From the NCBI GenBank assembly GCA_039621445.1, contig CP154956.1:76814474-76878473 (forward strand): a stretch of DNA of 64,000 nucleotides. The letters run 5' to 3'. The notes beneath the pieces are model-generated. The model was not told the origin of the DNA, did no database searches, and saw nothing but the letters and a program-made list of their open reading frames with translations. Below are positions 1 through 11,348 of this stretch, piece after piece. Within the stretch, counting starts at the first letter, position 1. Each line of letters begins with the position of its first letter. Source of the DNA: Euglena gracilis. Lineage: Eukaryota > Euglenida > Euglenophyceae > Euglenales. A program made the translations under genes and the position numbers.

Positions 1-46
1 AATCGTGCATGGATTCTGGAGGGGAACTCGTGGTTGTTATTCAAAC

Positions 47-75
47 CATAAGCAGGTTTTTGGTGTCCGAAAGCG
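47..75 (-). CDS. possible GTPase exon starting RFRT
   Basis: Acceptor CGTTGCAG then codons RFRTPK and a GTTTGA donor at 46. RFRT follows GQE in Rab proteins, but the GQE codons are missing, so this is tentative. Confidence 0.3.
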
Positions 76-1380
76 CTGCAACGAGGAACAAAGAGGGAAA
101 AGAGAGACGTAACGTCTGCAGCCAGCACTTCTCAAATGCTCACATGTATATACCTGCTTGCAAATACTGACATAAAAACATAAATCTGTGTCATAAAATA
201 GTAAAACGAAATGAATACACGAATGAATGAATAGATCATTTTACAGATAAAAATCAATAAAAATGAGAAATGTACCGCATCCCACATCTGCACCCGCACT
301 TCGCAGAAATCCTCCATGACAAAGGTGCAGGTCTTGAAATCTGCCATGAAGGTCGGTGACTGCTGTCCTGGGACTGCATCTGCCATGAAAGAGCAAGAGA
401 AGGGAAGGGTGGGCAAACGAAGGGGGACCCCCTTCTTGAATGGCCCCTCACCAAGACAGTCTTTGATTGGACCGGCGGCCCTCAGATCAGACATCAATGC
501 AAATGGAAGTGTAAATGTGGAAATGAAAAATCCCAGGAATCAAAAAATGACAGCTGAATTCGAAATTGCACCCCCGAACCAAAAACAAATAAGATGTGAG
601 AGTATTCACTGACTGTGTTTTAGCTATATTGCTTGCATTGCATTCCAATACTTCAAAATCAGAAATGGAGTAATGGAGAAATGGAGTAAATCAGAAATAC
701 AAATGGTACTCAATGTTTGGAGATAGGACTGAGTACCTAAATTACTGGGAGGGAGGAAGTTGAAACGCTAATATAAATATTCACAAAGATGGTTTTTTGG
801 AAATTTTTAATCAGGACAACAGTGTCTTGAATAAGAGGCAAACAATATGAAGTCATTCATGCCTGAGTTTAACTCTGTTCAGTAGTTGTGTTGAGCATGG
901 CTTTAAACAATGATTTATCAGAAACACAAAAAAAAAATTGCCTCTGAACCATAGGAGAAGCTCAATATGAATGAAAACAATTGACGCTGGAACCAATGAA
1001 AAAAATAACGACAATAGCGCTCAAGACGTTAAAAAAAATGGAGGTTGGCTGCTTAAAATCAGATTGTTGAAAACGTGGTGGGGGCTGCACCAGGACTGAG
1101 CAGTCGTTGCAACAGGCTGGTCTTCCCCATGCAGGATCAGTGCAATGCATATCCCTGCCTGCCCTCAATGGGACGTTCCTATAGGCTCTAAAGAATTGAT
1201 CCACTCCACTGTTCTTACTCTACTGAGAATCATATCACACAGAGTGGTCCATCCGTTCAAAGCACCCCAATTTACCAGCTTACGTCGAACCGGTGAATGA
1301 ATGGACATTCCTGCACTGTTCTTGCATGGCCTTCCCAGAGCCTTGGTCGCCGACGAGTGCAATGCGGAAGGTGTACTTGT
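47..1380 (-). CDS. Rab-like small GTPase, partial gene (3 good exons, 1 weak)
   Basis: Exons at 1380-1331, 1121-1091 and 367-276, perhaps 75-47, read leftwards. The first gives KYTFRIALVGDQGSGK, a beta1 strand and P-loop (G1, GxxxxGK). The second begins TSLLQRLL, supplying the Thr that binds Mg. The third carries MADFKTCTFVMED then VRVQMWDA, matching the switch I / beta2-beta3 / WD stretch of Rab proteins. Family role: a GTP/GDP switch in vesicle or ciliary traffic. Phases agree (1380 starts phase 1; 0/0; 1/1; ends 0). The first intron is GC-AG, the others GT-AG. The expected AGQE after WD (G3) is absent: the next candidate exon at 75-47 begins RFRT directly, so a micro-exon may be missed. 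The spacing between P-loop and switch I is several residues short. The start codon and the NKxD half are not in the window. Family fairly sure, subfamily unknown. Confidence 0.7.
276..367 (-). CDS. GTPase exon, switch I to beta3
   Basis: Acceptor CCCAG, 92 bases, donor GTACAT at 275. Encodes PTFMADFKTCTFVMED and EVRVQMWDA, aligning with TIGxDFKTxT...VxLQIWDT of Rab proteins. Confidence 0.7.
1091..1121 (-). CDS. GTPase exon, TSLLQRLL
   Basis: 31 bases after a GGGGAAG acceptor; donor GTGCAG at 1090. Restores GK-TSLL across the intron. A short exon, supported mainly by motif continuity. Confidence 0.65.
1331..1380 (-). CDS. GTPase exon with P-loop
   Basis: Pyrimidine tract and CAG acceptor at 1382-1381, then 50 bases ending in GGGAAG at 1331. 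The intron that follows starts GCCATG, a GC donor, exactly between the Lys and Thr codons of the P-loop. Confidence 0.7.
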
Positions 1381-4300
1381 CTGTGAAGAGAAGAGAGAGA
1401 AAAAAGGAGTCGGGGTTGCTTTCGCTTCAGTGACCAAAATCTGCAACCTGCACACATACATCCCCGCTGGGCTTTGATTTGGTAACAAAACGTACCTCCA
1501 ACAAACAATTCAACGTTTTCCGCTTGAAAAAATGCCTGATTTGGGGGTTTGTGGTGAATGGTCTGAAAAAAAATACAAAATATAAATAAACATAGACAGC
1601 AATACAATTAGTATGAGATAACCAAGCCCCTGAGGGTCTTGAATTAAAAAAAAATCATAAGGAAATGAAATTCTGGGGGTGGGGCCAAAAGACAACATAC
1701 ATTTGAAGGTGTGGAAACACTTTCTTCTGACTTCTGTTCCCAAAGGGGGGAATGGATTGAAAGCATTCTCGTGCAGAGACACACAAAAGCCGCCACATGG
1801 GAACGTCGCCTCGTGGAGCACCCGCTCCTCGAACGGCTCCGGGGTGTAGTCTCCTGCCATCCGGATTACGCCCCAAGCCACGGATGGGCTACTGGGCCAT
1901 CGTGCGGGACACTGCGATGCAAACCGTGGGTGCATGGGCCAAAGAAAACAAAAAAAAGAGAAAAATTGATTGGCTCTATGGCTCACTGTTCCGTGACTCC
2001 TGGCCACTTCCATCTGAGGGAGTTCTCAGCATAAAAAAAATGTGCCATTTGTTGAAAAGATGTCGCGGCCATCTCACCCGGAGGTGGACTTGGGAAGTGA
2101 TCGGTATTACTCGCCGCAGGGCTGTACGGGAACCCCAGAAACCCAATGGGTGGTGGGGGGGGTCGACCCCTCCCCGCCCCCCACACCTCCATCCTGGTGG
2201 GTGTGGAGGGGTCGACCGACCCCCCTTCCCATTTTCCAGGACTGCAGTTTTTTTTTGGTCAAATTTCTCTTCAGCACCTTCAGCGCCAAAGGTAATTTGC
2301 TTTGCAAAACGCTATGCTGGGTGGGGGGTTCGACACCCACCCCAAGCAGGACGCCCAGGATGGCTGGGATTTCCTTCCCTTCGACGTCGCATCTTTCCGG
2401 TCGATTTCTGTGCGGGTGTGTCAACCCCTGGTAATACTTTTTTTTTACCAACAACTAAAACCAATTACTCACTTTTTTTTGGAAAACCAATCAGTCACTA
2501 CCCCCCCCCCCCGGGTCCCCCGGGGGTCGGTTTTTTTGCTGACCCCCCCCGGGGGAGGGGGTCCTGGCCAAAAACCAGTCACTCACCATGAAAAACCCAG
2601 TCGGGGGGTCTGGCCAATGACTAAATGAGTGTATGCCCCTGGTCCATCCCGTTCCAGGAAAACCTAAAGTGGGAGGAATCCAGCAGCCTTTCTGTTTTCC
2701 AACCATCCAAGGCTCTGAGCTGGGCACTTTGAATACAAAAGAAGGACAAAAAAAAATGCAAACGGGGAAAAAATAAAAAAAAATGTGCTGGTGAACAGAG
2801 ACAACTTTGACGTCTTTCAGCAAAAAAAAGCATTGTACAACACGATGCACTGTGTTACACATAATAATTTCCCATTTTTATGTAAAAAATCAAAACCTGC
2901 TGGCGTGCAGAATGGTTCTGCTGCTACACCTGTCACTGCAAACGTAGAATCCATGTTTTTTTGTTGTGGTTTGCACAAAGATTATTGTTCAGCTGTACAT
3001 GCCCCGAAAAAAAAAAGAAGCCCGATGAAGCTGCGATAATGCACTTGGGCTCAAATCCCAAGGGTCCTTGGTTTAAACGCTCTTGGCAAACTTTTTTTTG
3101 CCGCCTGGGCAAACTCTTCAGGCGTAAAGCCCCAGATAAAGTGTAAAAGCCATACAATCCAATCTCCTATTTTTTTTGCTTAATCCCACATAGTCCTTCC
3201 TGGGACCAATCTTGATTCTTTTTCGAGCCATTCTGCGTGATTTTGGGCTATTTTCATTCACATCGGATGAATCGGGCTATTTTGGGGCATTTTCTGGGAG
3301 AGTTTGGGCCAAAATAATAGGTTTGCGACATTGCATATGAATGCAAACAACACCAATTTTGCTCATTTTTACTCCGCTTTTTTACATTATGCATAATCCC
3401 ATATCATTACCGCATAATCCCGCATAATCTGGAAAATTTTTGCTGCAGTATTTCCCCTGGACCTAAAGCATTAGACCAGAGCTGGCAAATTCTTTGTATT
3501 GCACCGCAAAAAAAAAACTCTTATTCCCAAGATCAAAAATGACCCTCCTCTTAACAACAATGTTATTTCTGTTCTTCAACCAAAGAGTGATTTCGTTTAT
3601 AAGGGGCTGGCAAATAAACTCCCTCAAATAATATTCCCCCACCCAATAATATCTTCTCCTTGGATCTGACTTCGGTCCCCCCTCCCGTCCTCGCTGAATG
3701 CCACTCTGCCATGGAAAAAAAAGGAAGAGTTGGAACAATACTTTTATGCAGATTTCACACAGTTTCTGAAAAATTCGACTTGAAAATGAAAAATAAAAAA
3801 GCTAATTGCAAAAGTTAATTGCACATTTCTGAGTTAAAAACTCTGCCCCCCAAGTAATTACCCCCCCCCTCCAGGGTGGAGTTCAGCCGACCAATTAATA
3901 TTCCCTGAGAAATGTTATTTGTGGGGTTTGGGGGAAAATAGAATTTGGTTTTGTGGGCTGCTGAAAATGTGGATTTCTAAATTCAATTTTTTTGATCTTG
4001 TTAGCATTTTTCTGATGACTTCGTCATACTTCAAAATTATTGTAATCAAATTTCATTATTGCGTTTGGGTATTTTCCTTGACTTCGAAAGGAGTAATCAA
4101 CCCATCCAGCAGAACTTCAAAGTTCAAAAACGACAACCTGTACAATTTCCACATATGATAATGCCTAATTTGAAGCCGTCTTGTTGCAGTTGGCAGGTGC
4201 AAACCCTGGCCCCAAATAGTAGCCCAAAGAGGAGAAATTTCGACTCAAACTCGTGCCTGATCCGGGGGGGGACACATACTCTCGCATAATCCCACATTTA

Positions 4301-4745
4301 CTTTATGGGAAAACCCGAACAGAAAAAAGCCCAGAAACACATTCGAGACAGTTGCTTTCTGTTTCAGATACCATTTTGTATCATTTTTGGACCATATTTT
4401 GCATTCTTTTCTCGGTACTGATTATAACTGAGCATTATACAAAGCTGAAAATTTGGATATAATCCTGCATAATGCCACATAATTTCAAAGTCAAAAATTG
4501 AATACAAAAGCACTTCATCAGGCCCACCAGGTGTGGCTTTTTTTTGTCATTTCAGACTTCTTCCCACAATGAACGCGCTTTTCACCCAATTTCATCGATT
4601 ATTGTGGTTTATTCCCCAGATGTTCCTGTTGCAGTCTCCTCTCAGTTTGTTTGGCTAATTGTATGAAAGAGGAAGGTATTATTACTTGGCAGGCCTTCAG
4701 ACGTTAAGGAAGCGGGGAATTCTTCTTAAACCGGAGGCCACCTAC
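1381..4745. other. non-coding stretch with dispersed repeats
   Basis: No exon recognised. 2,110-2,250 is a copy of the GTCGAC-centred dispersed repeat (compare 61,590-61,830). 2,470-2,640 carries the CAGTCACT / C-tract / G-tract module of the 26.4, 34.2 and 47.3 kb miniature transposons, degenerate and without clear ends. 3,230-4,490 is AT-rich and contains scattered units of the type CGCATAATCC. The GTPase start codon may lie here. Confidence 0.5.
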
Positions 4746-4859
4746 CTTTTGGCCACAAAGGTTTGGCTGACAAGTTCCAACCCAGCAGACTCGGGCTTTT
4801 TGCATGCTTTCAGGTACCAGCTGGGTCCAGTCCAGTAGCCGGTCGGATCCACCCATTTC
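4746..4859 (-). CDS. orphan exon, protein unrecognised
   Basis: An exact 114-base exon by signals: acceptor CCCCTGTCCCCTAG just before 4859 and donor AAAAG/GTAGGT at 4746/4745. Two frames are open throughout. The phase-2 frame (DPTGYWTGPSWYLKACKK, then ELVSQTFVAK) looks more protein-like than the phase-0 frame (RLLDWTQLVPESMQK). The phase-1 frame has a stop, so it cannot join directly to the GTPase exon at 1380, which needs phase 1. It belongs either to an unseen part of the GTPase gene or to the gene upstream. Confidence 0.45.
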
Positions 4860-5535
4860 CTAGGGGACAGGGGTTCAGCCAGCACCTTTCTCCAGCCGGC
4901 AGCCCCCTCCATCTGGGTCATTAATAAATTCCCCTGCTGGAAAGCCTTTCGTTTTGGTGGGAGAGGTCCAATCCCCCTGAGATCAGATGTCAGATGCCAA
5001 AAATATTTTTTTTAATTTAAAAATAAACTTTGTGAAAAAATCTTAAAGATTTTGTTGTGGTGTGCTTTAAATTTAAAGATTTGGATGCAATTCAAATTGT
5101 TATATTCTGTATTTTTATTTAAGTCCTGGTTCTTAGATAGAAGGGTCAACCGCCCAAGGCAGCTTCCCACATCCCTGCAGGGGGAAGATATGGCGTGACT
5201 TTATTTATATATATTTTTTTTATTTGTGGAGTTTTACAACACCAAATTATCATGCCCCTGAGTAGGGAGGCAATCATGTGTTCTTACACCTAACTCCTCT
5301 CATTTTAGCGCTCCACCCAAAAATCGTTTGCATTTTCCTGTGCACATTTTTCCACAAAAACGTTTGCGCTTGACACCAAAAATCTGCATCTTTTGTCAAA
5401 AATGTCTGCACACCATTCCCATTTTCCACTTCTTTCGAAAAATTTTACATTTGGATCTACAACCATTGGTGTGCATGAGCCCTTTCACCGTTGAGCAAAA
5501 AAAGAGGATGGCATGCAAATTTTTGAAAAAAGCTG

Positions 5536-5690
5536 TCACGCTGGCGAGGGGGATGAGTGCGGCGGGTGCAGTGTGAGAGTGCAGTGGTCCGCATCGATTT
5601 CCTGGCGCTCCACCGCCTGTAGCCGGCGACCGTAGACATGGATTGCTTGCGAGGGGGTGTCCTGAACATTGCCCGTCTCGAAGATGTCCC
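5536..5690 (-). CDS. last exon of unknown gene
   Basis: Acceptor CCTCTGTCAG, joins in phase with 6646. Reads DIFETGNVQDTPSQAIHVYG, then RRLQAVERQEIDADH, with TGA at 5538-5536. Confidence 0.55.
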
Positions 5691-8600
5691 CTGACAGAGG
5701 AGGGGCACAGCCAACAGAAAAATGTCAGATGCCCCATTACAAACCATTGGGGCTTAACTGCAGAGAAAACGAAAATGCATTTAATCCTCTCCTGAGTTGG
5801 GTGATGAACTCCAACATAACCCATGCCGAGTTATGGGGAAAACACTTCCGAATAAAAATTAATGAATGGGTGGAAGCGTTGGTGGGATGTGACCCTGAAA
5901 GGCCTCCATTCATGGCAATGCAGTGGTTCTGAGAAGAATAGAAACCGAACTCACTGAATGTACAGAGACAAAAACCGAAAAAAAAACCTGGACTGGAGAT
6001 GGCAGGTGTTTCTAACGCAAGATTTGCCCCTAAAATCACTCGGACTTCCAGAGGAATTGGGATGGGATTGAGGTGTGACAAATCACCAGAAACTGCCTTC
6101 AGTACAGCGAAGCAGATGGCAAATTGTGATAGATGGTGATGGCAGCAGCACACATCAGAAGGCTGTTTTTGACTCACCCCTGACGGGTATCAGCAAGGGG
6201 GGGGGAACGCAACACAGACCCTCGAAAAAACGCGACACAAATAAACACAAAAAAAACAGATGCAAATTGCATATAAAGTCCTTTAGGAGCTCCCCCAGTT
6301 TCTGCTGGAGAAGACTTAGAATAATTCTCCAAAGAAAATGTTTCCTTTTGCATGAAAATAAGCATTTTGTTCACCAAAAAATTGTAAAAATGCCAAAAAA
6401 CTAACAAACTTTTGGTCATGGGGGAAGTGGCCAAAACGAGGTCCTTTTTATAATCCGATATCACACAAAAAAAACCGCTGAAAAAAAACAACAACAAAAA
6501 AAAAACACAAAAAGCTGCAAATATTGCCAAAATCGAAAACACAAAAAAAAGCGCCCAAAAATGCGGTTGTGTTCCCCCCCCAGAGTCTCAGGCGGGGACA
6601 AGCACAAAGCAATGGATTCACTCCGGAGGCAGGCGTGACACGTACCAACACACAGGCACATCGTGGGGTAGTCGAAGACGTGGCTGTACACGCGGGAGGA
6701 GGCCTCGGTGACCTTCGCATACCCCGGAGTGATCCGGTCGTCCGTACGAGCATACAGGCACAGGCGTTGCTTCCCATCCACCACCCCAACGACGGCCCAT
6801 GTGTCCAGGGACTGGATGGGCCCTTTCCTGTGGTAACAGGGTAAGCGAGCAACACCTCCCCAGCTGACTGAAAACCAACACAGAGCGGTCCTAAACCCAA
6901 ACCAGGGGGGGAAAATTGATATCGGAGGCCTTCGGAAGAATTGCGGAAAAATTGCGGAAAAATTGCGGAAATTGCGGAAAAATTGCGGAAAAATTGATAT
7001 CGGGTATACACATTTCTGCTTTGGGGGGACTTAGAAAATTTTCAATTGTGAGGTTCAGAACACCGCAACACCCACGTCGATGCAGGCGAGCACAAATCAC
7101 ACGCTTGATGTTCTTTGCACAGGTGGGACGCACCCAATCCTGTGACCAGTGAGAAAAACTGGTAAACTGGGGGGGCGGGAACAACAAAACACAATAGCAC
7201 ACCTGTTGATCCATTTGAAGAATGGCTTGAACTCATTGCATCTTCCATCTTCGGTGGTGGGGAAAAAATTCTTCAAAAGAATGGTGAAAAATTGCGGAAA
7301 AATTGTGGAAATTGCGGAAAAATTGCAGAAAATTGCGGAAAATTGCGGAAATTGCGGAAAATTGCGGAAATTGCGGAAAAATTGCGGATATCAATTCCCC
7401 CCCCCCTGCCCAAAGGTCCTTTAATGTGAAGGTCTGCTGTAGACACCCTGAGATGCACATGGGGGACAGGGGTGGGTCAACACACAGGAAGGACTGGGTG
7501 GCTGTTTTGCAGCGGTAGCAAAAAAACCTTTTCTGGCGGTTGTGCAAATCCAAAGCTGAGCGGCATCGCACACCCGTTCTTGCCCAGAGTGGCAAGGTAG
7601 ACAGCGAAACCGTCTGCTGGCTCTTCGTGAATCAGCTGCAGCGACAGCCCTGCAGGGGGAAGATCGCGCCATGGGTGACATCCGCTGTGGCAGGAGCCAG
7701 TTTGGCGTTCAAGAAATCCTGCCCTGACCAAAGCTGCAAAATCAAAAAGTGGAGCACCAGCTGAGTGAGCTTCGTTGCCCACAAATGGGGGCGAGGCAGG
7801 GCAGCTATGGATTCCTTAAATCAGCTTTCGCAGATGCTGCCCAGTCCTGAAATCGTTGTTTTAACCTGCGCTAGTCCTGGTCAGCAAGGAAACAATGTTA
7901 ATAAACAAACATGCGTCATGACAATTTTGAGCTGCAAGGATAAAATGCAACCAAGGCAGAGTGAATCTTTTTGCACGGGAATCCAACCTTTTTGGCCATT
8001 TTTTTTTCGCCCAAAAATGGTCGTCTTGTCGAAGTCAGCGCCCCCTCAGCTTACGTTGACATCTTGCATCAAAGATTAAGTCCAGTGCTACTCACCTCAG
8101 CCCCCTCGGCCCTTGCATGGACCTGGTCCGTTTCGCAATATGGAATGGGTCAGAGAAGGGGAAAAACGTGCTCTCACAGTCAGGACTTCACACAGTGCCG
8201 CAGCAAAGCTGGCTGGGGCACTGCTGCGTGGGGAGGGGCCGTGCCAGTGTGCACACACCATCACCACAACCCATTGACTGGCAGAGGCTTTGTGGCTGGG
8301 AATTGGGTGTGACACACAAAATTTTCAGGGTCCCATTATTTAATGCCCCCACTGTGTAAGTAGTTGATTCTGATGAACCTTGCTTAAATAAATCTTAAAT
8401 CTTAAAAAGTAAATGTTCTTAAAACTGTTAAATGTCAAAAATGCCGAATATCAAAAGTCCAGTCAAAATATTTGATGGACGATCTGGCTGTCTAACGAGT
8501 TCAGCGGACAGCGAGGTTGAACATAAGACTGAGACGTGACCTGGTATTGCGATTGTGATGTGGCGCCACACCTTCGCACCTGTGCTGAGCTGCAAAGGAG

Positions 8601-8737
8601 TGCTTTCAGCAGCCTGTGACGCCACCTCCTTCAGAGTGCAGCTGTTGGAGGGCCGGCAGAACCGCTTCATCAATGGGGCTAATTCGTCCAAGATATCGAA
8701 AGCAGCCATGCTTTTTGTGGCAGCCAAATCGCAGACA
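5536..8737 (-). CDS. unrecognised protein, five phase-compatible exons
   Basis: Exons 8737-8580, 7649-7528, 7139-7072, 6827-6646 and 5690-5536 join in phase (1/1, 0/0, 2/2, 1/1) through GT-AG introns. The encoded segments include LDELAPLMKRFC, LIHEEPADGFAVYLATLG, CAKNIKRVICARLHRRG, DTWAVVGVVDGKQRLCLYAR and VYSHVFDYPTMCLCVGDIFE. The last exon runs to TGA at 5538-5536. An alternative ending uses a GT donor after 5614 and a 13-codon exon at 5174-5133 ending TAA. I do not recognise the family. The balanced hydrophobic and charged composition suggests a folded domain rather than a coiled coil, with no clear membrane segment. The first exon begins in phase 2, so the start codon lies further right. 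Confidence 0.5.
6646..6827 (-). CDS. exon 4 of unknown gene
   Basis: Acceptor TTACCACAG, 182 bases, strong donor GTACGTG at 6645. Reads GPIQSLDTWAVVGVVDGKQ and later VTEASSRVYSHVFDYPT. The best single exon of this gene. Confidence 0.6.
6903..7408. repeat. CAGGGG-ended region with ATTGCGGAAA arrays around an exon
   Basis: The left end reads CAGGGGGGGAAAATTGATAT; the right end is GATATCAATT followed by a C tract and CTG, an inverted match. CCCAAA lies at or next to both outer edges. Arrays of ATTGCGG(AAA) fill 6,930-7,000 and 7,283-7,390 in the same orientation. The middle, including the 7139-7072 exon, is unique sequence. Confidence 0.45.
7072..7139 (-). CDS. exon 3 of unknown gene
   Basis: Acceptor GGTCACAG, 68 bases, donor GTGTTG at 7071. 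Reads DWVRPTCAKNIKRVICARL. It sits between two ATTGCGGAAA satellite blocks (6,930-7,000 and 7,283-7,390). Confidence 0.45.
7528..7649 (-). CDS. exon 2 of unknown gene
   Basis: Acceptor CCCCTGCAG, donor GAAAAG/GTTTTT. Reads LSLQLIHEEPADGF and ends FAQPPEK. An upstream acceptor at 7690 would give a longer exon in another phase. Confidence 0.5.
8580..8737 (-). CDS. exon 1 (internal) of unknown gene
   Basis: Acceptor TTTTTTCCAG, 158 bases, donor CACAG/GTGCGA. Contains MAAFDILDELAPLMKRFC. A second in-phase donor lies after AAGGAG. The phase-0 frame is also open for about 43 codons. Confidence 0.45.
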
Positions 8738-8871
8738 CTGGAAAAAAGATATGAAGAACATTGCAAATGCAGCCATTTGCAGCAGATGGGGACGACGTTG
8801 AATAGAAAGAGGATAACACCCTTGATTTGCTTCTGCTGGTCGTTTCATTTGGGGTGCTTTCGCACCATGAG

Positions 8872-8996
8872 CTATGAGCTGAGTGCATTACTGCCCGAGG
8901 GCAAGAAGAAAGGCTGGGCCTCATCGTAGTGGTTGCTCTTCAGCACCTCCCGGCAAGCCTCCAGGAACTGCTCCAGGGGGTATGTTTCCTCGTCGA
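8872..8996 (-). CDS. terminal exon of an unknown protein
   Basis: After a GGCAG acceptor (8998-8997) the frame reads DEETYPLEQFLEACREVLKS, then NHYDEAQPFFLPSG, and stops at TAG (8874-8872). The first codon is split (phase 1). A GTAATG donor at 8891 offers another reading that joins in phase to the exon at 7649 and skips 8737-8580. The start of the gene would lie between 9.0 and 11.3 kb, where no other exon was recognised. Family not recognised; mostly helical in character. Confidence 0.5.
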
Positions 8997-10631
8997 CTGC
9001 CATTCAGGCAGCACAGTGGGTGTGGAGATCTATGGCAGCTGCAGTCAAAAGACGTTGCTGGGGTCAGAATGTGACTTACAGGGTGGACAAAACGTAACAA
9101 CAGAAAAATCACGGTAAAAATATTAAGGGGAAAAACAGTTCCAGAAAAACTTGTTTCTGGCGAAATTAATTACAGTTGAAATCACTACTCACCGGGGACT
9201 ACTCACCAGTGCCGCCACCCCGCAGTGCCGGCACTGCGTGGCACTGCGTGGCACTGCGTGTGGCACTGCGTGGCACTACGTGACACTGCGTGGCACTGCG
9301 TGCACTGCGTGGCACTGCGTGCACTGCGTGGCACTGCGGGCCGTTAAACCTAGTTTTTGCAACGTTGGAATTTTCGGGCCATCAAGGGCAATTCTGGTTG
9401 TTTTGTGCAACTTTTTGCCTATTTGGGCCAATTTGACCACATCTGGCTTGAAATGTCGAACAATGACCATAAAAATGCCTACATAGCGCCACATCATTGA
9501 AGGTGCTTGCATACAGGTTAAACGGCCCGCAGTGCCACGCAGTGCCACGCAGTGCCGGCACTGCGGGGTGGGCATCCCCACCGCCTTTTACTTTTTTCAT
9601 TGTGAGAACGAAACAACACAGGGGTCTTTTGCCTCAAAAATGTCTGTAAACGTCAAAATTTATCAAGATGTGGGCATTTTCTACCATTTTGGGGTCATTT
9701 TAAACCACTTTCCATTCATTGGTTGCTTTTGGGCTTTTTTTTGGACTGAGGTGTCGAGGAAGAGGGTTCAAAAAGACCCGAAATTAGCTGGAAGGGGTTC
9801 GATACAAGTGCAGGACCCCACACCTCCGGTCCAATAGGGGTGGGGTGGGAAGACACCCCTAAACAGTGCAAAGCGCAAAGCACCAGGCCCAAAATAGACT
9901 TTCTGGGCAAAATACAAAAAAAATTCGGCGAAAAGAAAATTTTGACCTTTCTGGGGGTCCTGGGTGCCCCCCGGGGGGGAATGAATTGCTAAGAACCCAT
10001 TATTGATGCCACTGGGTTGTTGGATGTAGACTGAATCCTCTGTTGTGAAATGACCTCTCATGTTCTGATTTTCACGTCTTTTGTTTCTTGGTTGCCTGGA
10101 TGCCTGGAATTTCCTTCCCTCAAGGGAAGGGGTCAGCGTCTGATAGAAGGAGGGTGTACAGGGTTAAGGTGAGGGTGCCCCCCCCCCAAAATAAACAATC
10201 GGTGACATTTGTTATTTCCAAATCAACCCCAATTCCAAGCATCCCTAGAGTCATGAAGATATATCTGGCACTTGGGGTTACCAATATTCGGGGGTTGCTT
10301 ATGTTTGGAATATCGCTTCTGTCTGCCATTCAAATAGCATAGCACAGCAAAGCAGTTCGATGTATTTGGAGGCCGGGCAAAAAGGGTTCCCTATATATCA
10401 CTGCTTGAACAGAAAACACTGTCATGAGGAATGCAGAAAACTATTACGACCCAACTGAGCTGGGCAGTACAACCAAAATGGGACTTGGGTAGGCCCCATT
10501 TGCTTGAACGCATCCGAGTGGGACATTTGGCTAATACACAATGAGAGGGCGGGTGGGCACCGCCACAAAACTTCCACCGCACACGCTGCAGGCCAATGAC
10601 AGTAAGACGAACGGCGAGGGCGGGACCTGCA
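8997..10631. other. non-coding stretch
   Basis: Apart from the inverted element at 9,216-9,570 I see only AT-rich sequence and short C/G tracts. No exon with matching splice sites was found. Confidence 0.4.
9216..9570. repeat. inverted-repeat element with GTGGCACTGC satellite
   Basis: The left end CACCCCGCAGTGCCGGCACT is repeated inverted at the right end (to 9570). A run of GTGGCACTGC(GT) units follows the left end and a shorter inverted run precedes the right end. Inner borders CCGTTAAACCT / AGGTTAAACGG are also inverted. No clear target duplication. The centre (9,358-9,515) is AT-richer, without a convincing ORF. Confidence 0.6.
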
Positions 10632-11270
10632 CAGGCTTCTTTTCACCTGGACTCGGGTGACTGCCAACCAAGCCAACTTGAAAACGGCCATTTTCGGGTG
10701 GGTGTGCTATAACACTTCCCACCCGAATAAACTGACCCCCCCCCCCCCACAGGGGGGGTTGAAAGAACCCAACCCCCCTGCAAGGGTTTCCTAAGGACCC
10801 CCAGGGGGTCCCTCGGGCCGGCTGGAAAAAGGTGCTGGCTGGACCCCCTTAGGGTGTGAGCTCCAAGGGGGGGGGTCCGGCCAGCTGGGAGCCGGACCCG
10901 GCGGGTACCCCCAAAAAATGCCAAAAAGTCCGAATCAAGCTGGGTTGGCATTTTTCAGCCAAAATTTCAAGGTGAAAACCTCAAAACCACCCAAAAGCTG
11001 CCATTTTTGGCCATTTTTGACTCCCCCTTTTTCCAAAAATATTCAGTGCTTTGTGCCGAAATTTTTTTTTCGGTCCAGCCCGGCTTAGCCGAGCTGGCCC
11101 AAGCTTTATTTCCGCGTACCCCAGGGGGGGGTCTGCAGCCCGGCTGGGAGGTGCTGGCGGAAAAAAGGCTTCAGGGCAGGGTCCCCTCCGGCTTAAGAAA
11201 ACCCCGGCCCTCCTGCTTGCCCATAGCACACACTATCCCGGAGGGTGCGACTTTCTTAAAAAGAAGCCTG
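10632..11270. mobile_element. hAT-like miniature transposon, 639 bp
   Basis: Left end CAGGCTTCTTTT, right end AAAAAGAAGCCTG, imperfect inverted termini starting CAGG. Flanked by GACCTGCA and GACCGGCA, a 7-of-8 target duplication. The inside holds the module 'ggctggaaaaaggtgctggc' and a short hairpin around GTGCCGAAA, shared with 13.2, 48.5 and 49.0 kb. No transposase ORF. Confidence 0.65.
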
Positions 11271-11348
11271 GACCGGCAGCAGGCATGGAGCCCCCTGGCT
11301 GCTCCGGGTGGGAGGGAGAAGGAGGAGGGCAACCGGTGTGGCAGCGGG

